DNA of 64,000 nt, taken from NCBI GenBank assembly GCA_037783545.1, contig JBBELK010000064.1:1178001-1242000 (forward strand), given 5' to 3'. The position numbers were made by a program, and so were the translations under genes. The notes beneath the pieces are model-generated. The model was not told the origin of the DNA. It made no database searches and saw nothing but the letters and a program-made list of their open reading frames with translations. Origin of the DNA: Henricia sp. BOLD:AAB3569. Its lineage: Eukaryota > Echinodermata > Asteroidea > Spinulosida > Echinasteridae. Below, piece by piece: positions 1 through 12,237 of this stretch; position 1 is the first letter of the stretch; each line of letters opens with the position of its first letter.

Positions 1-103
1 TAAAAGAACATCGGTATTCTGTCGACAACAACAGCATGATAAATGACTGTCATATGGAGGGCGAGACAAGACACGGATCTTTGGCCAGCTTTTGGAGTTG
101 TTA

Positions 104-861
104 AGCCCTTTTCACACGACATCAAAAAACCTTGCAAGGTTTGAGACAGAATTTGCGAGCGGGGATTGTTTACTTTACGATTACACGGTAGGGCGATTTT
201 GCATGCTTTCACACGACACAGCAAAACCGTCACTGGCAGACCATCGTTTATGCACATAAGTGCAGCAGCGCTCCGAGGCCAACTACCACTTGGAATTTTT
301 TTTTAAATCAGCCGAGGAGACGGATTTTTCAAACAAGAAGTCATGCATGGGGCTACGATGAGACTGCCTCATCGAAGTTATGGAGTCGTCCACCATCCAA
401 TCAAAAATGGATGGCATGGTCAAAAATTGCTGGGAGTATCAAGGAGCGGAACGGTGATTAGAGCCATGACCGGTGGACGTATACTTGCCGAGTACATTCG
501 CTTTAAATTTTGCGGGGCAAGGGCACGTGCATATTATCACAAAGGTCGTGTATGTATGATATTTACAGATGTGCATTGCATTTGCTATCACACAGGACGT
601 TGTACAAACCATTTCACATACTGTAGTTCTCAAAGATACCTTGAGAAATTTTTCGCTAGCGGAAGATTTTGTTGTACATGTACCTATAGGTCTGGACCTC
701 CTCCAAAATCTCTCAAGGAATGAGAACATTTCACCAAGAATACTTGTCACTCCCAAGCATTGGTGATGTCCTTTCACATGATGCCACTTTTGTAAGATTT
801 TCTCTAGCTTGCGAAAATATCTGAAACCTTGCGAGTCTTCCGGCCTTATGTGAAAAGGGCT
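104..861. mobile_element. MITE with 13-bp TIR and TTA target duplication
   Basis: The ends are a perfect 13-bp inverted repeat, AGCCCTTTTCACA at the left and its complement at 849-861. A weaker match continues for roughly 65 bp and shares a GCAAGGTTT core. TTA flanks both sides (101-103 and 862-864). A 3-bp TTA/TAA duplication is typical of PIF/Harbinger elements, so this is probably a non-autonomous member. The interior has short frames on both strands (343-723 plus, 439-777 minus) that resemble no known protein, and no transposase is visible. Confidence 0.75.
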
Positions 862-864
862 TTA

Positions 865-1395
865 GACGTAGATGAAGAAACTTACAATGTAGAGCATGTC
901 TCTATTTTCTACTGATTACCGTTTCAGAAATGTTATCCACCGAGTAGAAGCAGCCTGAAGCGGTCATTTGCTGATGTGCGCAACAGAACATTGGCTGATG
1001 TGCGCAATAGCGAGTTGCTCCGAGAAGGTTTTTGCCAATGAGCACAATTGTATTTTGGCAAACGTACTGTATGTAGAAACGGCCGACTTTTTAAAAATAA
1101 AACACATTAACTGCTGCTAGCACATGCGCCAAACGCTGGTATTTTGTCTGCAATGGAAATGTGTATACAGAACAATAGTGCTTAAAGCTAGTTTTGCCAA
1201 TCGCATCGCCAAAAACCGTCAAATGCCGATGCCTGCAGTATACACACTCTACATGTAAATGACACGTGCATGTGTGCAACTTTAGCCGTGCCCACATTGG
1301 ACTTATTTTTGTGAAATGTTATTGCGAGTCACTGTTATAGGAGAAATATACCCAAGAAACAAAGGACATTGCTCTAAACAAGTGTAACTCATACA
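865..1395. other. Unassigned AT-rich sequence
   Basis: No convincing gene or repeat is seen. A short stretch near 1288-1305 (CCACATTGGACTT) resembles the end of the CATTGGAC-type MITEs found elsewhere in the window and may be a relic. Confidence 0.4.
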
Positions 1396-1400
1396 ATGTA

Positions 1401-1750
1401 CAGGGTTCTCCCCACGTGCGTATCGGCCCGATACGCTGAAATTCCGGGCCGATACGCAGGAAACATTGCCGATCAAAAAAATCAGCTCCCGTTACGCACA
1501 ACAAAAAATCAAAAATATCACACATGGTGCTGCTAAAGAATACAATAAAATTACCATACATAAATTTTCTCTCGTGAAAAAAGAACAGAGAATTCATGGC
1601 AAACAATCATTAATTCTAATTTTAATAATCATTAATTCTAAATAACTGCCCTTAAGCGGGCCCCGGACCCCACGCCGTGGCTTCGCAGGTTATTGAGTCG
1701 TTACAGAATTGGGCCCCCACACATTTTCAAACAACCTGGGGAGAACCCTG
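1401..1750. mobile_element. CAGGG-ended DNA transposon remnant, 5-bp duplication
   Basis: The left end CAGGGTTCTCCCCA (1401-1414) is matched by its complement at 1737-1750. ATGTA occurs directly outside both ends (1396-1400 and 1751-1755). Ends of this type are common in hAT elements, but those make 8-bp duplications, and here only 5 bp match. A GCGTATCGG/CCGATACGC palindrome lies near 1419-1455. No transposase is present, so this is a short non-autonomous copy. Confidence 0.6.
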
Positions 1751-1755
1751 ATGTA

Positions 1756-2964
1756 CATTGTTATACAAAAACAAAATTATATATATGACGGATAGAAATG
1801 TCACAAAAAAATGGCAATTGCAGCAATGCCTTATACCGGTAGTATGGGCACTGCCATTTTGTCCGAAAAACTTGTTTGTGTCTTGCCACATTGGGTCGGC
1901 CGGCAATCCTGTTGAAAGTTTTGTGTGAGTTGCGTTCATGTTAATGCGCTAGTGATGGATAAGTGATCCTATTCAAGTTTGCCATCATTCAGGCACTAGA
2001 ACGAGTTATTACCGTCTCAAAAACAGACTACCCAAGAACTTTGCCAGGGACAGCAAGAATGATGACACAAGAGGGTGTGCTACATGTATGAGAATCTTTT
2101 TTTCCATTTAAAAGCAAACAAAGATACAAAGCGACAATAGAAACTGGCGTGCCATCTCACTGTTGACGTAAAACTTGCCGCTGTGCAGTGTCAAGCCATC
2201 CCAAGCCAACACATCTTCGTACCATGTGAAGATCCCTTTGGTATCTTTCCCACACCATCAAATCAATTGTGCTTTTGTTGCTGGAGTAAAAGGAATGTGA
2301 GGAACAACTTTTTCTTTTGCCTGTCATCAAAATACACTGCCGAAAATCTTGGTTTCCATTTCACACCCAATGTGTATTCTTCTCACTGTACGCACTCTTT
2401 GACAGACCGCAACGTACGTGTCTGGACTGTTAAATTCTTGTCAGTTAAAAAAATATGAAAAACAACAATGCAGCTGCATGTTTCGATTTCAAGTCCATCG
2501 GATCACGCCTGATTATGTCTCCCCAATACCATTTTTGGTGGTGACAATTGGAAGAGAAAATGTGTATTGTGGTTACGTGTCCTTGCAGGTGTGTGGTGAG
2601 AAATTTTCCACATCTCCACTGAATGGACTGCACATCCTTTGTGTCTGTTCATTCTGAGTGATGATACCACCACTGCCGTGTCCTTGGCATTGGCTCAGTG
2701 AGGCTTGTTGGCTTAGGCCTAAGGAATCATTCACGCACCATGTTAAATTTGCTTGAAGCACTGATTGAACTAGTTTCTGTTCAACTTTTCGACTAACACG
2801 GTGTGTAAATGGTTTTAATATTTTAATTAATAAATTATTTATTTATATAATTACACTTTTTGGCCCACAAGCCAAAATGCATGTGCATGTAATTTACAAA
2901 GTTTAAATGCACTCTGAAACATTCACATAAAATACATGTAGTTACACATCAAAATTACTACGTA
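1756..2964. other. Unassigned sequence, no gene recognised
   Basis: Short frames occur on both strands but none resembles a known protein. The 2820-2870 stretch is very AT-rich. No inverted-repeat ends were found. Confidence 0.4.
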
Positions 2965-3160
2965 AGAGCGTTAGCGGTAGCATGCGGTCGCGGTGCGCAT
3001 GCCACCCGTAACTACGCCGCTCGCTGTGCATGCAGCGCCCTCAACGGGTGAACACAATCGCCACTTGAGGGCGCTGTTCGAAAGATTTCCATTCAACTGT
3101 CATGGCCGTTAATTTTATCGACACGGATTTGGGTCTCTGATCGGATAGATATGCGTGGTA
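2965..3160 (+). promoter_or_regulatory. CpG-rich patch ending at a GT donor, possible first exon
   Basis: This patch is clearly richer in CG dinucleotides than its AT-rich neighbours. It contains a short hairpin, CAGCGCCCTCAA paired with TTGAGGGCGCTG (about 3032-3079). It ends in a good splice-donor match, GCGTG|GTAAGTG, near 3155. An ATG in fair context lies just upstream (about 3102) but its frame closes after 13 codons, so any exon here would be mainly untranslated. Promoter or first exon is inference only, and a GC-rich repeat fragment is an equal alternative. Confidence 0.2.
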
Positions 3161-3289
3161 AGTGAACGATAATCATGATAATGACACCAGTGGCTAGCGA
3201 ATCGCGTTGTAGAATTTGAACCCTAACTTTGAAATCACATGGCTGTACTTTCATAGTGTTTTAGAGGGGAAAATTGATTTTTTTTTTTG

Positions 3290-3415
3290 TCTGGGCGGCC
3301 GAGTTTTTGGTCCGGGCGGCAAATTTTGGTCCAGTCGCTAACGGTACCTGTGATGATTTTGTCCGGGCGGCGCCCCCGGACAAGACCGGCAGTGGAGAAC
3401 ACTGGGTCAGTTAAA
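3290..3415 (-). mobile_element. GC-rich CAGTGTTCTCC-ended fragment
   Basis: On the minus strand this starts with CAGTGTTCTCCACTG (about 3390-3404) and continues with repeated GTCCGGGCGGC motifs. The terminus resembles hAT-type ends. The other end was not found, so it is treated as a fragment that replaced the left part of the neighbouring element. Confidence 0.3.
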
Positions 3416-3424
3416 TCTGCTACA

Positions 3425-3710
3425 CGGCAGGTACCACCCCAAGGACACCTAAATTGCCGAATCTGTATTCGGGTAGCGTTTACACTACAAGCGACCGTGA
3501 CGATTGCGGGGTTGAACCCTGCAATTGCGGGGTTCAACCCTACCCCAAAGGTGACTTGAAAAGGGCGAATTAGACCCGGGTCTGATCCGCCTTTTTTAAC
3601 TCACCTTTTGCGTTTACACTTATAGTGCCTACCCGGCTTCAACTCCCCTTTTTGGAAATTGCGGAGTTTGATTCGGCAAAGGCGAATTGAGTGTAAACGG
3701 GCCTATAGTG
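3425..3710. mobile_element. GTTTACACT-type MITE, family D, left-truncated
   Basis: This matches the element at 23529-23940 in inverted orientation. Shared parts are the CTGTATTCGGGTAGC segment, the GGGGTTCAACCC repeat and the terminal GAGTGTAAACGGGCC. The copy at 23.5 kb extends further, and here homology stops near 3425, where a GC-rich fragment begins. GGGGTTGAACCC occurs twice in tandem inside (about 3507-3542). Confidence 0.65.
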
Positions 3711-4608
3711 CCATTTCCCATCTTGGTGTCATCCTTTGATGTTGTTTATGAGTACAGCATCTGTTTTTGCAAAGCACTAGGATGCTTCATAATTTACGAC
3801 GAATGATGGATTGCAACTTCACAACTGGATGCACCAACAAATTTAGGAAGTGTACAAGGGCATTGCATGTTCCTTCATAACACTGTTAAACATATCGTAA
3901 ATTATAACCTGATTCAAAGTCATCGTCAATTCCAAATAAAGTGTCCAGTTTGCAATCTGGGCCCATGCAATTTCATAAGGGGTGCTAAGTGGCAAATACT
4001 GCTTAGCAAATTGTTGTGTTTAGACAAAAATGGCAGAGTAGTAGTCAAAAGTAATGGTCCAAAGTAGGCCTAATGGTCCGAAGTATAAGCCTAATGGGCC
4101 GAAAGGGGGTGATTACCGAAACCATCCAGGTTGAACTCATTTATGACAAAAATGTCCCATTAAGGGGAAAGGCCAAAAAGAAAGAAGCCGCCCATTGAGC
4201 CTGAGCTTGGAATTATAAACATCGGCTGCCAAAACTGATAACTCTGAAACTATTTCTGTCTGCCCCAGTAGTGATAATTTCCATTTGTCTACAAGCCAAT
4301 TTCATGATGTTAACAAATCACAAGTGACAAGGAGTCTTAACACACCAGGCCACTGTTTCTTCTTCTTTGGCATGAGTTGATAGACCAGTTTACAAGGGGA
4401 ATGTCTGCAATGCATAAACAAGTTGTGGCTGAGCTGAGACTGTTTATTTTTTCATTTGGGTGCAAAGATGTCCTGGTTGCTGATGGAAACTACTTGGGAG
4501 CAGTACCATTTGGAATATTGTCATGAGTCTGCCAAATGACGGGTTTTTTTGAAGAAAATAATTGATTTAAAAAACTAATTCTATTAGCTTATTGTAGGAA
4601 TACTGTCT
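3711..4608. other. Unassigned sequence with a short tandem motif
   Basis: No gene is recognised. AATGGTCC followed by AAGTA and AGCCT/GGCCT recurs about three times at 4050-4102. The rest is AT-rich. Confidence 0.35.
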
Positions 4609-4610
4609 TT

Positions 4611-4996
4611 AGGGCTGTCCGCATTGGACTTTTTTTGGGAAAACTTATCGTGACGATGGGTACTTTTCCCATTTTAAGCCTAGGACGTTTCCTCTCAGTA
4701 ACTTTTCCCCGAGTCCAGCGGTTACTTTTCCTGGCCAACTGCTGCCCACGAAAATTGACCAGGGAACTTTTCCTGAGACGATAAGTACAGTGTGGACACA
4801 TCGAGTCGGTAAAAGCGCTCTGGAAGCGTACGTCAGGGCCGTGAAGGTCAAACTGCGAAGGGCCACTGCGCATGCTCTTCCACGGTCTCAATAAAATGTT
4901 ACTGTGTCAAAAAGTCCAAATGCGTACAGCAGTAAAATTTAGCAATTTTTAATTTTACCATCGGCTCGGTAACACCTTCCAATGCGGACACAGCTT
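4611..4996. mobile_element. CATTGGAC-type MITE, family G copy 1
   Basis: The ends are GGGCTGTCCGCATTGGACT at the left and TCCAATGCGGACACAGC at the right, an imperfect inverted repeat, with TTA flanking both sides. The body holds repeated ACTTTTCC words and a GACGATAAG inverted pair, typical of subterminal repeats. Related copies lie at 27.7, 57.9 and 62.3 kb. Confidence 0.65.
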
Positions 4997-5257
4997 TTAT
5001 CTCTATCTAGCTATTTATATAGGAGCGAGGTTTTGATATCTTGTCAAAATTTATAGAACATATTTACCAGAAATAGAAACTTGTTAATAGCCCAGAATAA
5101 AGGGGAGTTTGTAGTTTACATTCCATTATTTTATTTTATTAAAGTTTTGGTTAAGAATCTCTTTAAACAACTGTCAAAAGGATGTAAAACCTTAATTTTT
5201 TTATTAATTTAAACATATTTCAGTATGTCATGCTTTAACTACTTATTGGCTTTCCGT

Positions 5258-5353
5258 GGCTTTCCGCACTTCTGCGGAAAGCCTTTGAAACTGTTCTGAT
5301 TTTTTGGCTTTCCGCACTCCTGCGGAAAGCCTTTGAAACTGTTCTGATTTTTT
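5258..5353. repeat. Two 48-bp tandem repeats with hairpins at the array edge
   Basis: Two copies of a 48-bp unit each start with the hairpin GGCTTTCCGCA/TGCGGAAAGCC and run on through TTTGAAACTGTTCTGATTTT. The same GCGGAAAGCC word occurs in the linkers inside the adjacent array (for example near 7397, 9270 and 14041), so the 5' boundary of the array and its linkers share sequence. Confidence 0.75.
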
Positions 5354-5390
5354 TTTTTTTTTTTAGCTTTTTTTATTCTTCTCCCAAAAC

Positions 5391-6378
5391 CCCATAGACA
5401 AAGCGCATGGTCTTTCGGCCTGGCAAAATGGTCACTTGCAAAGCTCGGATCATCATCAAACTTGGTCACAACAATCACCTCATAATGAAGTACTGCACAA
5501 ATGTGTTTACATTTTGATGACGTCATCAGGTGTCAGATTACAAGCGTTTGAAATATATGGCCTTCAAATTGAAACTTCTGTAAAAATTCAACCGTTTGAG
5601 ATACAAACTTTATTATTTCGGCAATGGTCATGACTATCCAAGGTCTAAATTTCATACACAGACATTGACCTTGAATCTTGCTTCCTATTGGTCGAAAACG
5701 AGGCTGCCCTGTCATTTAAAACTGGTAGCAGATACAGAGATCGGGTCAAAAGTGTTAGTCTCAAGACCTCTTGGGCATTCCAAAAATACCAAAAGTTAAG
5801 TCGTGCCACAAAAGAGCGCCCTCTAGCGGCAAGTTGAAAAATGGCCAAAACCTATTTTGAAGAGATGTCTGTGGCGAAGTTTTTGCAAATTGGCCAAAAA
5901 TTGGTGCATATGTTCACTGAGGGTCAGTGAACATGCCCATACCTTCAAAAGTTTGATGACGTCACCAGGTGTCAAATTACACTCAGTTGAACATGCGTTC
6001 TTCTAACGGTTATATATAGAGAACGAAAAGGCCGATGGAGGTTAAATTTTGTGTTTTAGGTTTGTTGTGACTTAGTCTAATGCATATTAGCAGCAAAATT
6101 TGGTGGCGTAACGATGACGTCATCAAATAAGCCCGTTTGTGCAGCATACATTTGCCAAGGTCGTTCACTTCCTCTAATGGGCGTATGACCTTGAAACCTA
6201 GCAGGGACGTAGACGTGGTCATTAACATATAACATACCAAGTTACATTAGTGTGACGTCCTTTGTTGATTTGTTATGAATTTTTGAATCTGGCAACCTAT
6301 ACCACAGCATACACACAGTGCAGTATATACGGTGTACATAAGCATGAACAATATGCATACATCTGCACTACCCAATTT
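5391..6378. repeat. Array unit 1, type A
   Basis: Contains three TGACGTCA palindromes (near 5517, 5954 and 6114), TGACCTTGA at 5666 and 6186, and the GCGCCCTCTAGCGGC word at 5816-5830. Its 3' half is almost identical to that of unit 7, 5.86 kb downstream. Confidence 0.85.
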
Positions 6379-7468
6379 CCCATAGACAAAGCACATAGTC
6401 TATCTCGCTGCTAGAAGGGTCGCTTGCAAAGCTTGGATCATCATCAAACTTGGTCACAATAAGGAACCCATACTAAAGTACTATACCAAAGAGGTTACAT
6501 CTTGATGACGTCACCAGGGGTCAGATTACATGTGTCTGAAATTTAATGCCTTAAAAATTCAAAAATCTGTAAAAATTCAACCGTTTGAGATACAAACATT
6601 TTTGTTTCGGCAATGGTCATGACTATCCAATGTCTAAATTTCATACACAGACATTGACCTTGAATCTTGCTTCCTATTGGTCGAAAACGAGGCTGCGTTA
6701 TCATTTAAAATTGGTAGCAGATACCGAGATTGGGTCAACGTTGTTAGTCTCGGGACCCCTTGGGCATTACAAAAATACCAAAAGTTAAGTCGTCACACGA
6801 AAGAGCGCCCTCTAGCGGCGAGTTGAAAAATGGCCAAAACTTATTTTGAAGAGATGTTTGCGGCGAAGTTTTTGCTAATTGGCCCAAAATTGGTGCATAT
6901 GGTCACTCAGGGTCAGTGAACATGCCCATACCTTCAAAAGTTTGATGACGTCACCAGGTGTCAAATTACACTCAGTTGAACATGCGTTCTTCTAACGGTT
7001 ATATCTAGAGAACAAAAAGGCCGATAGAGGTCAAATTTTGTGTTTTAGGCTTGTTGTGACTTGTTCGAATGCATATTTTCAGCAAAATCTTGTGACGTCA
7101 CGATGACGTCAACAAATAAGCGCGTTTGTGCAGCATACATTAGCTAAGGTCGTTCACTTCCTCTATTGGTCATATGACCTTGAAACCTAGCAGGGACGTA
7201 GACCTGGTCATTAACATGTAACATATCAAGTTACATTAGTATGACATGCATGATTTGTTGATTTATTATGAATTTGTGAATCTTTTCACTGTGCATGTAC
7301 ATGTACACGTAGGGTATGCATTTACATTGTACAAAGTGTACGTAGTATTATACAGCATGCAGTTTTACATGCATACAAACATACAAAAAAAGAAAAGCGG
7401 AAAGCCATATGCTCTGTTATCAACAGACATACCTCTAGTTTTAGCTTTTTTTATTCTTCCGTCAAAAC
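6379..7468. repeat. Array unit 2, type B, full length
   Basis: The longest unit. It has four TGACGTCA palindromes, two of them almost adjacent near 7084-7100, TGACCTTGA at 6655 and 7175, and the GCGCCCTCTAGCGGC word at 6805-6819. Its first half is closest to unit 8. Confidence 0.85.
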
Positions 7469-8458
7469 CCCATAGACAAAGCGCATGGTCTTTCTACCTG
7501 GCAAAACGGTCACTTGCAAAGCTCGGATCATCATCAAACTTGGTCACAACAATCACCTCATAGTGAAGTACTGCACAAATGTGTTTACATTTTGATGACG
7601 TCATCAGGTGTCAGATTACAAGCGTTTGAAATATATGGCCTTCAAATTGAAACTTCTGTAAAAATTCAACCGTTTCAGATACAAACTTTATTTTTTCGGC
7701 AATGGTCATGACTATCCAAGGTCTAAATTTCATACACAGACATTGACCTTGAATCTTGCTTGCTATTGGTCGAAAACGAGGCTGCCCTGTCATTTAAAAC
7801 TGGTAGCAGATACAGAGATCGGGTCAAAAGTGTTAGACTCAAGACCTCTTGGGCATTCCAAAAATACCAAAAGTTAAGTCGTGACACGAAAGAGCGCCCT
7901 CTAGCGGCAAGTTGAAAAATGGCCAAAACCTATTTTGAAGAGATGTCTGTGGCGAAGTTTTTGCAAATTGGCCCAAAATTGGTGCATATGTTCACTGAGG
8001 GTCAGTGAACACGCCCATACCTTCAAAAGTTTGATGACGTCACCAGGTGTCAAATTACACTCAGTTGAACATGCGTTCTTCTAACGGTTATATCTAGAGA
8101 ACGAAAAGGCCAATGGAGGTCAAATTTTGTGTTTTAGGTTTGTTGTGACTTGGTCTAATGCATATTAGCAGCAAAATTTGGTGGTGTAACGATGACGTCA
8201 TCAAATAAGCCCGTTTGTGCAGCATACATTAGCCAAGGTCGTTCACTGTCTCTAATGGGCGTATGACCTTGAAACCTAGCAGGGACGTAGACTTGGTCAT
8301 TAACATATAACATACTAAGTTACATTAGTGTGACGTCATTTGTTGATTTGTTATGAATTTTTGAATCTTGCAACCTATACTACAGCATACACACAGTGCA
8401 GTATATACATGTATACGAGTGTACATAAGCATGTACAATATGCATACATCTGCACTAT
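7469..8458. repeat. Array unit 3, type A
   Basis: Four TGACGTCA palindromes. The middle part (about 7500-7940) appears identical to unit 7 at a spacing of 3780 bp, pointing to recent exchange. The GCGCCCTCTAGCGGC word is at 7894-7908. Confidence 0.85.
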
Positions 8459-9356
8459 CCCATAGACAAAGCACACAGTCTGTCTCGGTGCTAGAAGAGT
8501 CGCTTGCAAAGCTTGGATCATCATCAAACTTGGTCACAATAAGGAACCCATAGTAAAGTACTATACCAAAGAGGTTAGATCTTGATGACGTCACCAGGTG
8601 TCAGATTACATGTGTCTGAAATTTAATGCCTTACAAATTGAAAAATCTGTAAAAATTCAACCGTTTGAGATACAATCTTTATTCTTTCGGCACTGGTCAT
8701 GACTATCCAAGGTCTAAATTTCATGCAGAGACATTGACCTTGAATCTTGTTTCCTATTGGTCGAAAACGAGGCTGCCTTGTCATTTAAAACTGGTAAGCG
8801 ATGCCGAGATCGTGTCAACGGTGTTAGTCTCAGGACCCCTTGGGCATTCAAAAAATACAAAAAGTTAAGTCGTCACACGAAACAGCGCCCTCTAGTGACG
8901 AGTTGAAAAAGGAACTAAAACGTATTTTGAATTGGTCAAATGTATATTATCAGCTAAATATTGTGACGTCACGATGACGTAATCAAATAAGCGTTCCTCA
9001 AGTATACATTAACCAAGGTCGTTTACTTTCTCCATTGGTCGTATGACCTTGAAAACTATCAGGTGCCTGGACCTGGTCATTAACATGTAACATACCAAGT
9101 TACATTAGTATGACATGCATGATTTGTTGATTTATTATGAATTTTTGAATCTTGTCACTGTGCATACTGTACATGTATATGTACGGTATGTATTTATATT
9201 GTACAAAGTGTACATGTAGTATTAAACAGCATGCAGTTTTACATGCATACAAACATACAAAAAAAGAAAAGCGGAAAGCCATATGCTCTGTTATCAACAG
9301 ACATACCTCTAGTTTTTTTTTTTTTTTTTTAGCTTTTTTTATTCTTCCGTCAAAAC
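8459..9356. repeat. Array unit 4, type B with internal deletion
   Basis: Lacks about 190 bp that unit 2 has between the GCGCCCTCTAG word (8885) and the GTGACGTCACGATGACG block (8963). The same deletion is found in unit 9, so one derives from the other or both from a common parent. The word here reads GCGCCCTCTAGTGAC. A 20-base T tract near 9315-9333 sits in the linker to unit 5. Confidence 0.85.
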
Positions 9357-10349
9357 CCCATAGACAAAGCGCATGGTCTTTCGGCCTGGCAAAATGGTCA
9401 CTTGCAAAGCTCGGATCATCATCAAACTTGGTCACAACAATCACCTCATAGTGAAGTACTGCACAAATGTGTTTACATCTTGATGACGTCACCAGGTGTC
9501 AGATTACAAGCGTTTGAAATATATGGCCTTCAATATTGAAACATCTGTAAAAATTCAACCGTTTGAGATACAAACTTTATTCCTTCGGCAATGTTCATGA
9601 CTATCCAAGGTCTAACTTTCGTACACAAACATTGACCTTGAATCTTGCTTCCTATTGGTCGAAAACGAGGCTGGCTTGTCATTTAAAACTGGTAGCAGAT
9701 ACCAAGATGGAATCAACGGTGTTAGTCTCAAGACCCCTTGGGCATTCAAACAATACCAAAAGTTAAGTCGTGACACGAAAGAGCGCCCTCTAGCGGCAAG
9801 TTGAAAAATGGCCAAAACGCGTTTTGAACAGATGTCTGTGGCGAAGTTTTTGCAAATTGGCCCAAAATTGGTGCATATGTTGACTGAGGGTCAGTGAACA
9901 TGCCCATACCTTCAAAAGTTTGATGACGTCACCAGGTGTCAAATTACACTCAGTTGAACATGCGTTCTTATAACGGTTATATCTAGAGAACGAAAAGGCC
10001 GATGGAGGTCAACTTGTGTGTTTTAGGTTTGTTGTGACTTGGTCTAATGCATATTAGCAGCAAAATTTGGTGGCGTAACGATGACGTCATCAAATAAGCC
10101 CGTTTGTGCAGCATACATTAGCCAAGGTCGTTCACTTCCTCTATTGGGCGTATGACCTTGAAACCTAGCAGGGACGTAGACTTGGTCATTAACATATAAC
10201 ATACCAAGTTACATTAGTGTGACGTCATTTGTTGATTTGTTATGAATTTTTGAATCTGGCAACCTATACCACAGCATACACACAGTGCAGTATATACGAG
10301 TGTACATAAGCATGTACAATATGCATACATCTCTGCACTTCCCCCATAT
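9357..10349. repeat. Array unit 5, type A
   Basis: Four TGACGTCA palindromes (near 9484, 9925, 10082 and 10220) and the GCGCCCTCTAGCGGC word at 9783-9797. More diverged from units 1, 3 and 7 than they are from each other. Confidence 0.85.
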
Positions 10350-11248
10350 CCCATAGACAAAGCACACAGTCTGTCTCGCTGCTAGAAGGGTCGCTTGCAA
10401 AGCTTGGATCATCATCAAACTTGGTCACAATAAGGAACCCATAGTAAAGTACTATACCAAAGAGGTTACATCTTGATGACGTCACCAGGTGTCAGATTAC
10501 ATGTGTCTGAAATTTAATGACTTAAACATTCAAAAATTTGTAAAAATTTAACCGTTTGAGATACAAACTTTATTCTTTCGGCAATGGTCATGACTATCGA
10601 AGGTCTAAATTTCATACAGAGACATTGACCTTGAATCTTGCTTCCTATTGGTCGAAATCGAGGCTGCCCTGTCATTTAAAACTGGTAGCAGATACCGAGA
10701 TCGGGTCAAAAGTGTTAGTCTCAGGACCCCTTGGGCACCCCAAAAATACAACAGGTTAAGTCGTCACACGAAACAGCGCCCTCTAGTGACGAGTTGAAAA
10801 ATGGCCAAAACGTATTTTGAACAGATGTCTGTGGATACGTTTTAGCAAATTGGCCCAAGATGGGTGCATGTGTACTTTGAGGGTCAGTGAATATGCCCAT
10901 ACCTTCGAAAGATTACACTCAGTTGAAAATCATCCACTCTTTAAACGGCTATATGGCCTTGAAACCTAGCTGGTGCTTGGACCTGGTCATTAACATGTAA
11001 CATACCAAGTTACATTAGTATGACATGCATGATTTGTTGATTTATTATTAATTTTTGAATCTTGTCACTGTGCATGTACATGTACACGTACTGTATGTAT
11101 TTACATTGTACAAAATGTACATGTAGTTTTATACAGCATGCAGTTTTACATGCATACAAACATACTAAAAAAGAAAAGCGGAAAGCCATATGCTCTGTTA
11201 TCAACAGACATACTTCTAGTTTAGCTTTTTTTATTCTTCTCCCAAAAC
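10350..11248. repeat. Array unit 6, type B with a different deletion
   Basis: Only one TGACGTCA palindrome remains (near 10478). The second block and the GATGACGTCATCAAAT segment are missing, a deletion distinct from that of units 4 and 9. The GCGCCCTCTAGTGAC word is at 10776-10790. Confidence 0.85.
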
Positions 11249-12237
11249 CCCATAGACAAAGCGCATGGTCTTTCGGCCTGGCAAAACGGTCACTTGCAAA
11301 GCTCGGATCATCATCAAACTTGGTCACAACAATCACCTCATAGTGAAGTACTGCACAAATGTGTTTACATTTTGATGACGTCATCAGGTGTCAGATTACA
11401 AGCGTTTGAAATATATGGCCTTCAAATTGAAACTTCTGTAAAAATTCAACCGTTTCAGATACAAACTTTATTTTTTCGGCAATGGTCATGACTATCCAAG
11501 GTCTAAATTTCATACACAGACATTGACCTTGAATCTTGCTTGCTATTGGTCGAAAACGAGGCTGCCCTGTCATTTAAAACTGGTAGCAGATACAGAGATC
11601 GGGTCAAAAGTGTTAGACTCAAGACCTCTTGGGCATTCCAAAAATACCAAAAGTTAAGTCGTGACACGAAAGAGCGCCCTCTAGCGGCAAGTTGAAAAAT
11701 GGCCAAAACCTATTTTGAAGAGATGTTTGTTGCGAAGTTTTTGCAAATTGGCCCAAAATTGGTGCATATGTTCACTGAGGGTCAGTGAACATGCCCATAC
11801 CTTCAAAAGTTTGATGACGTCACCAGGTGTCAAATTACACTCAGTTGAACATGCGTTCTTCTAACGGTTATATATATAGAACGAAAAGGCCGATGGAGGT
11901 CAAATTTTGTGTTTTAGGTTTGTTGTGACTTGGTCTAATGCATATAAGCAGCAAAATTTGGTGGCGTAACGATGACGTCATCAAATAAGCCCGTTTGTGC
12001 AGCATACATTTGCCAAGGTCGTTCACTTCCTCTAATGGGAGTATGACCTTGAAACCTAGCAGGGTTGTAGACGTGGTCATTAACATATAACATACCAAGT
12101 TACATTAGTGTGACGTCCTTTGTTGATTTGTTATGAATTTTTGAATCTGGAAACCTATACCACAGCATACACACAGTGCAGTATATACGGGTGTACATAA
12201 GCATGAACAATCGCCATACATCTGCACTACCCCATTT
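11249..12237. repeat. Array unit 7, type A mosaic
   Basis: The leader (CTCCCAAAACCCC) and the 3' half match unit 1, while the central ~430 bp match unit 3 without visible differences. This looks like a conversion tract or double exchange. Three TGACGTCA palindromes. Confidence 0.85.

Noticed and set aside
343-723. 126-codon plus frame
   Set aside because: Contained in the body of the first MITE. The overlapping minus frame is equally open.
9100-11384. Minus-strand frames of 124-130 codons in array units
   Set aside because: They cross linkers and poly-T tracts, are not kept in other units, and have no protein-like composition.
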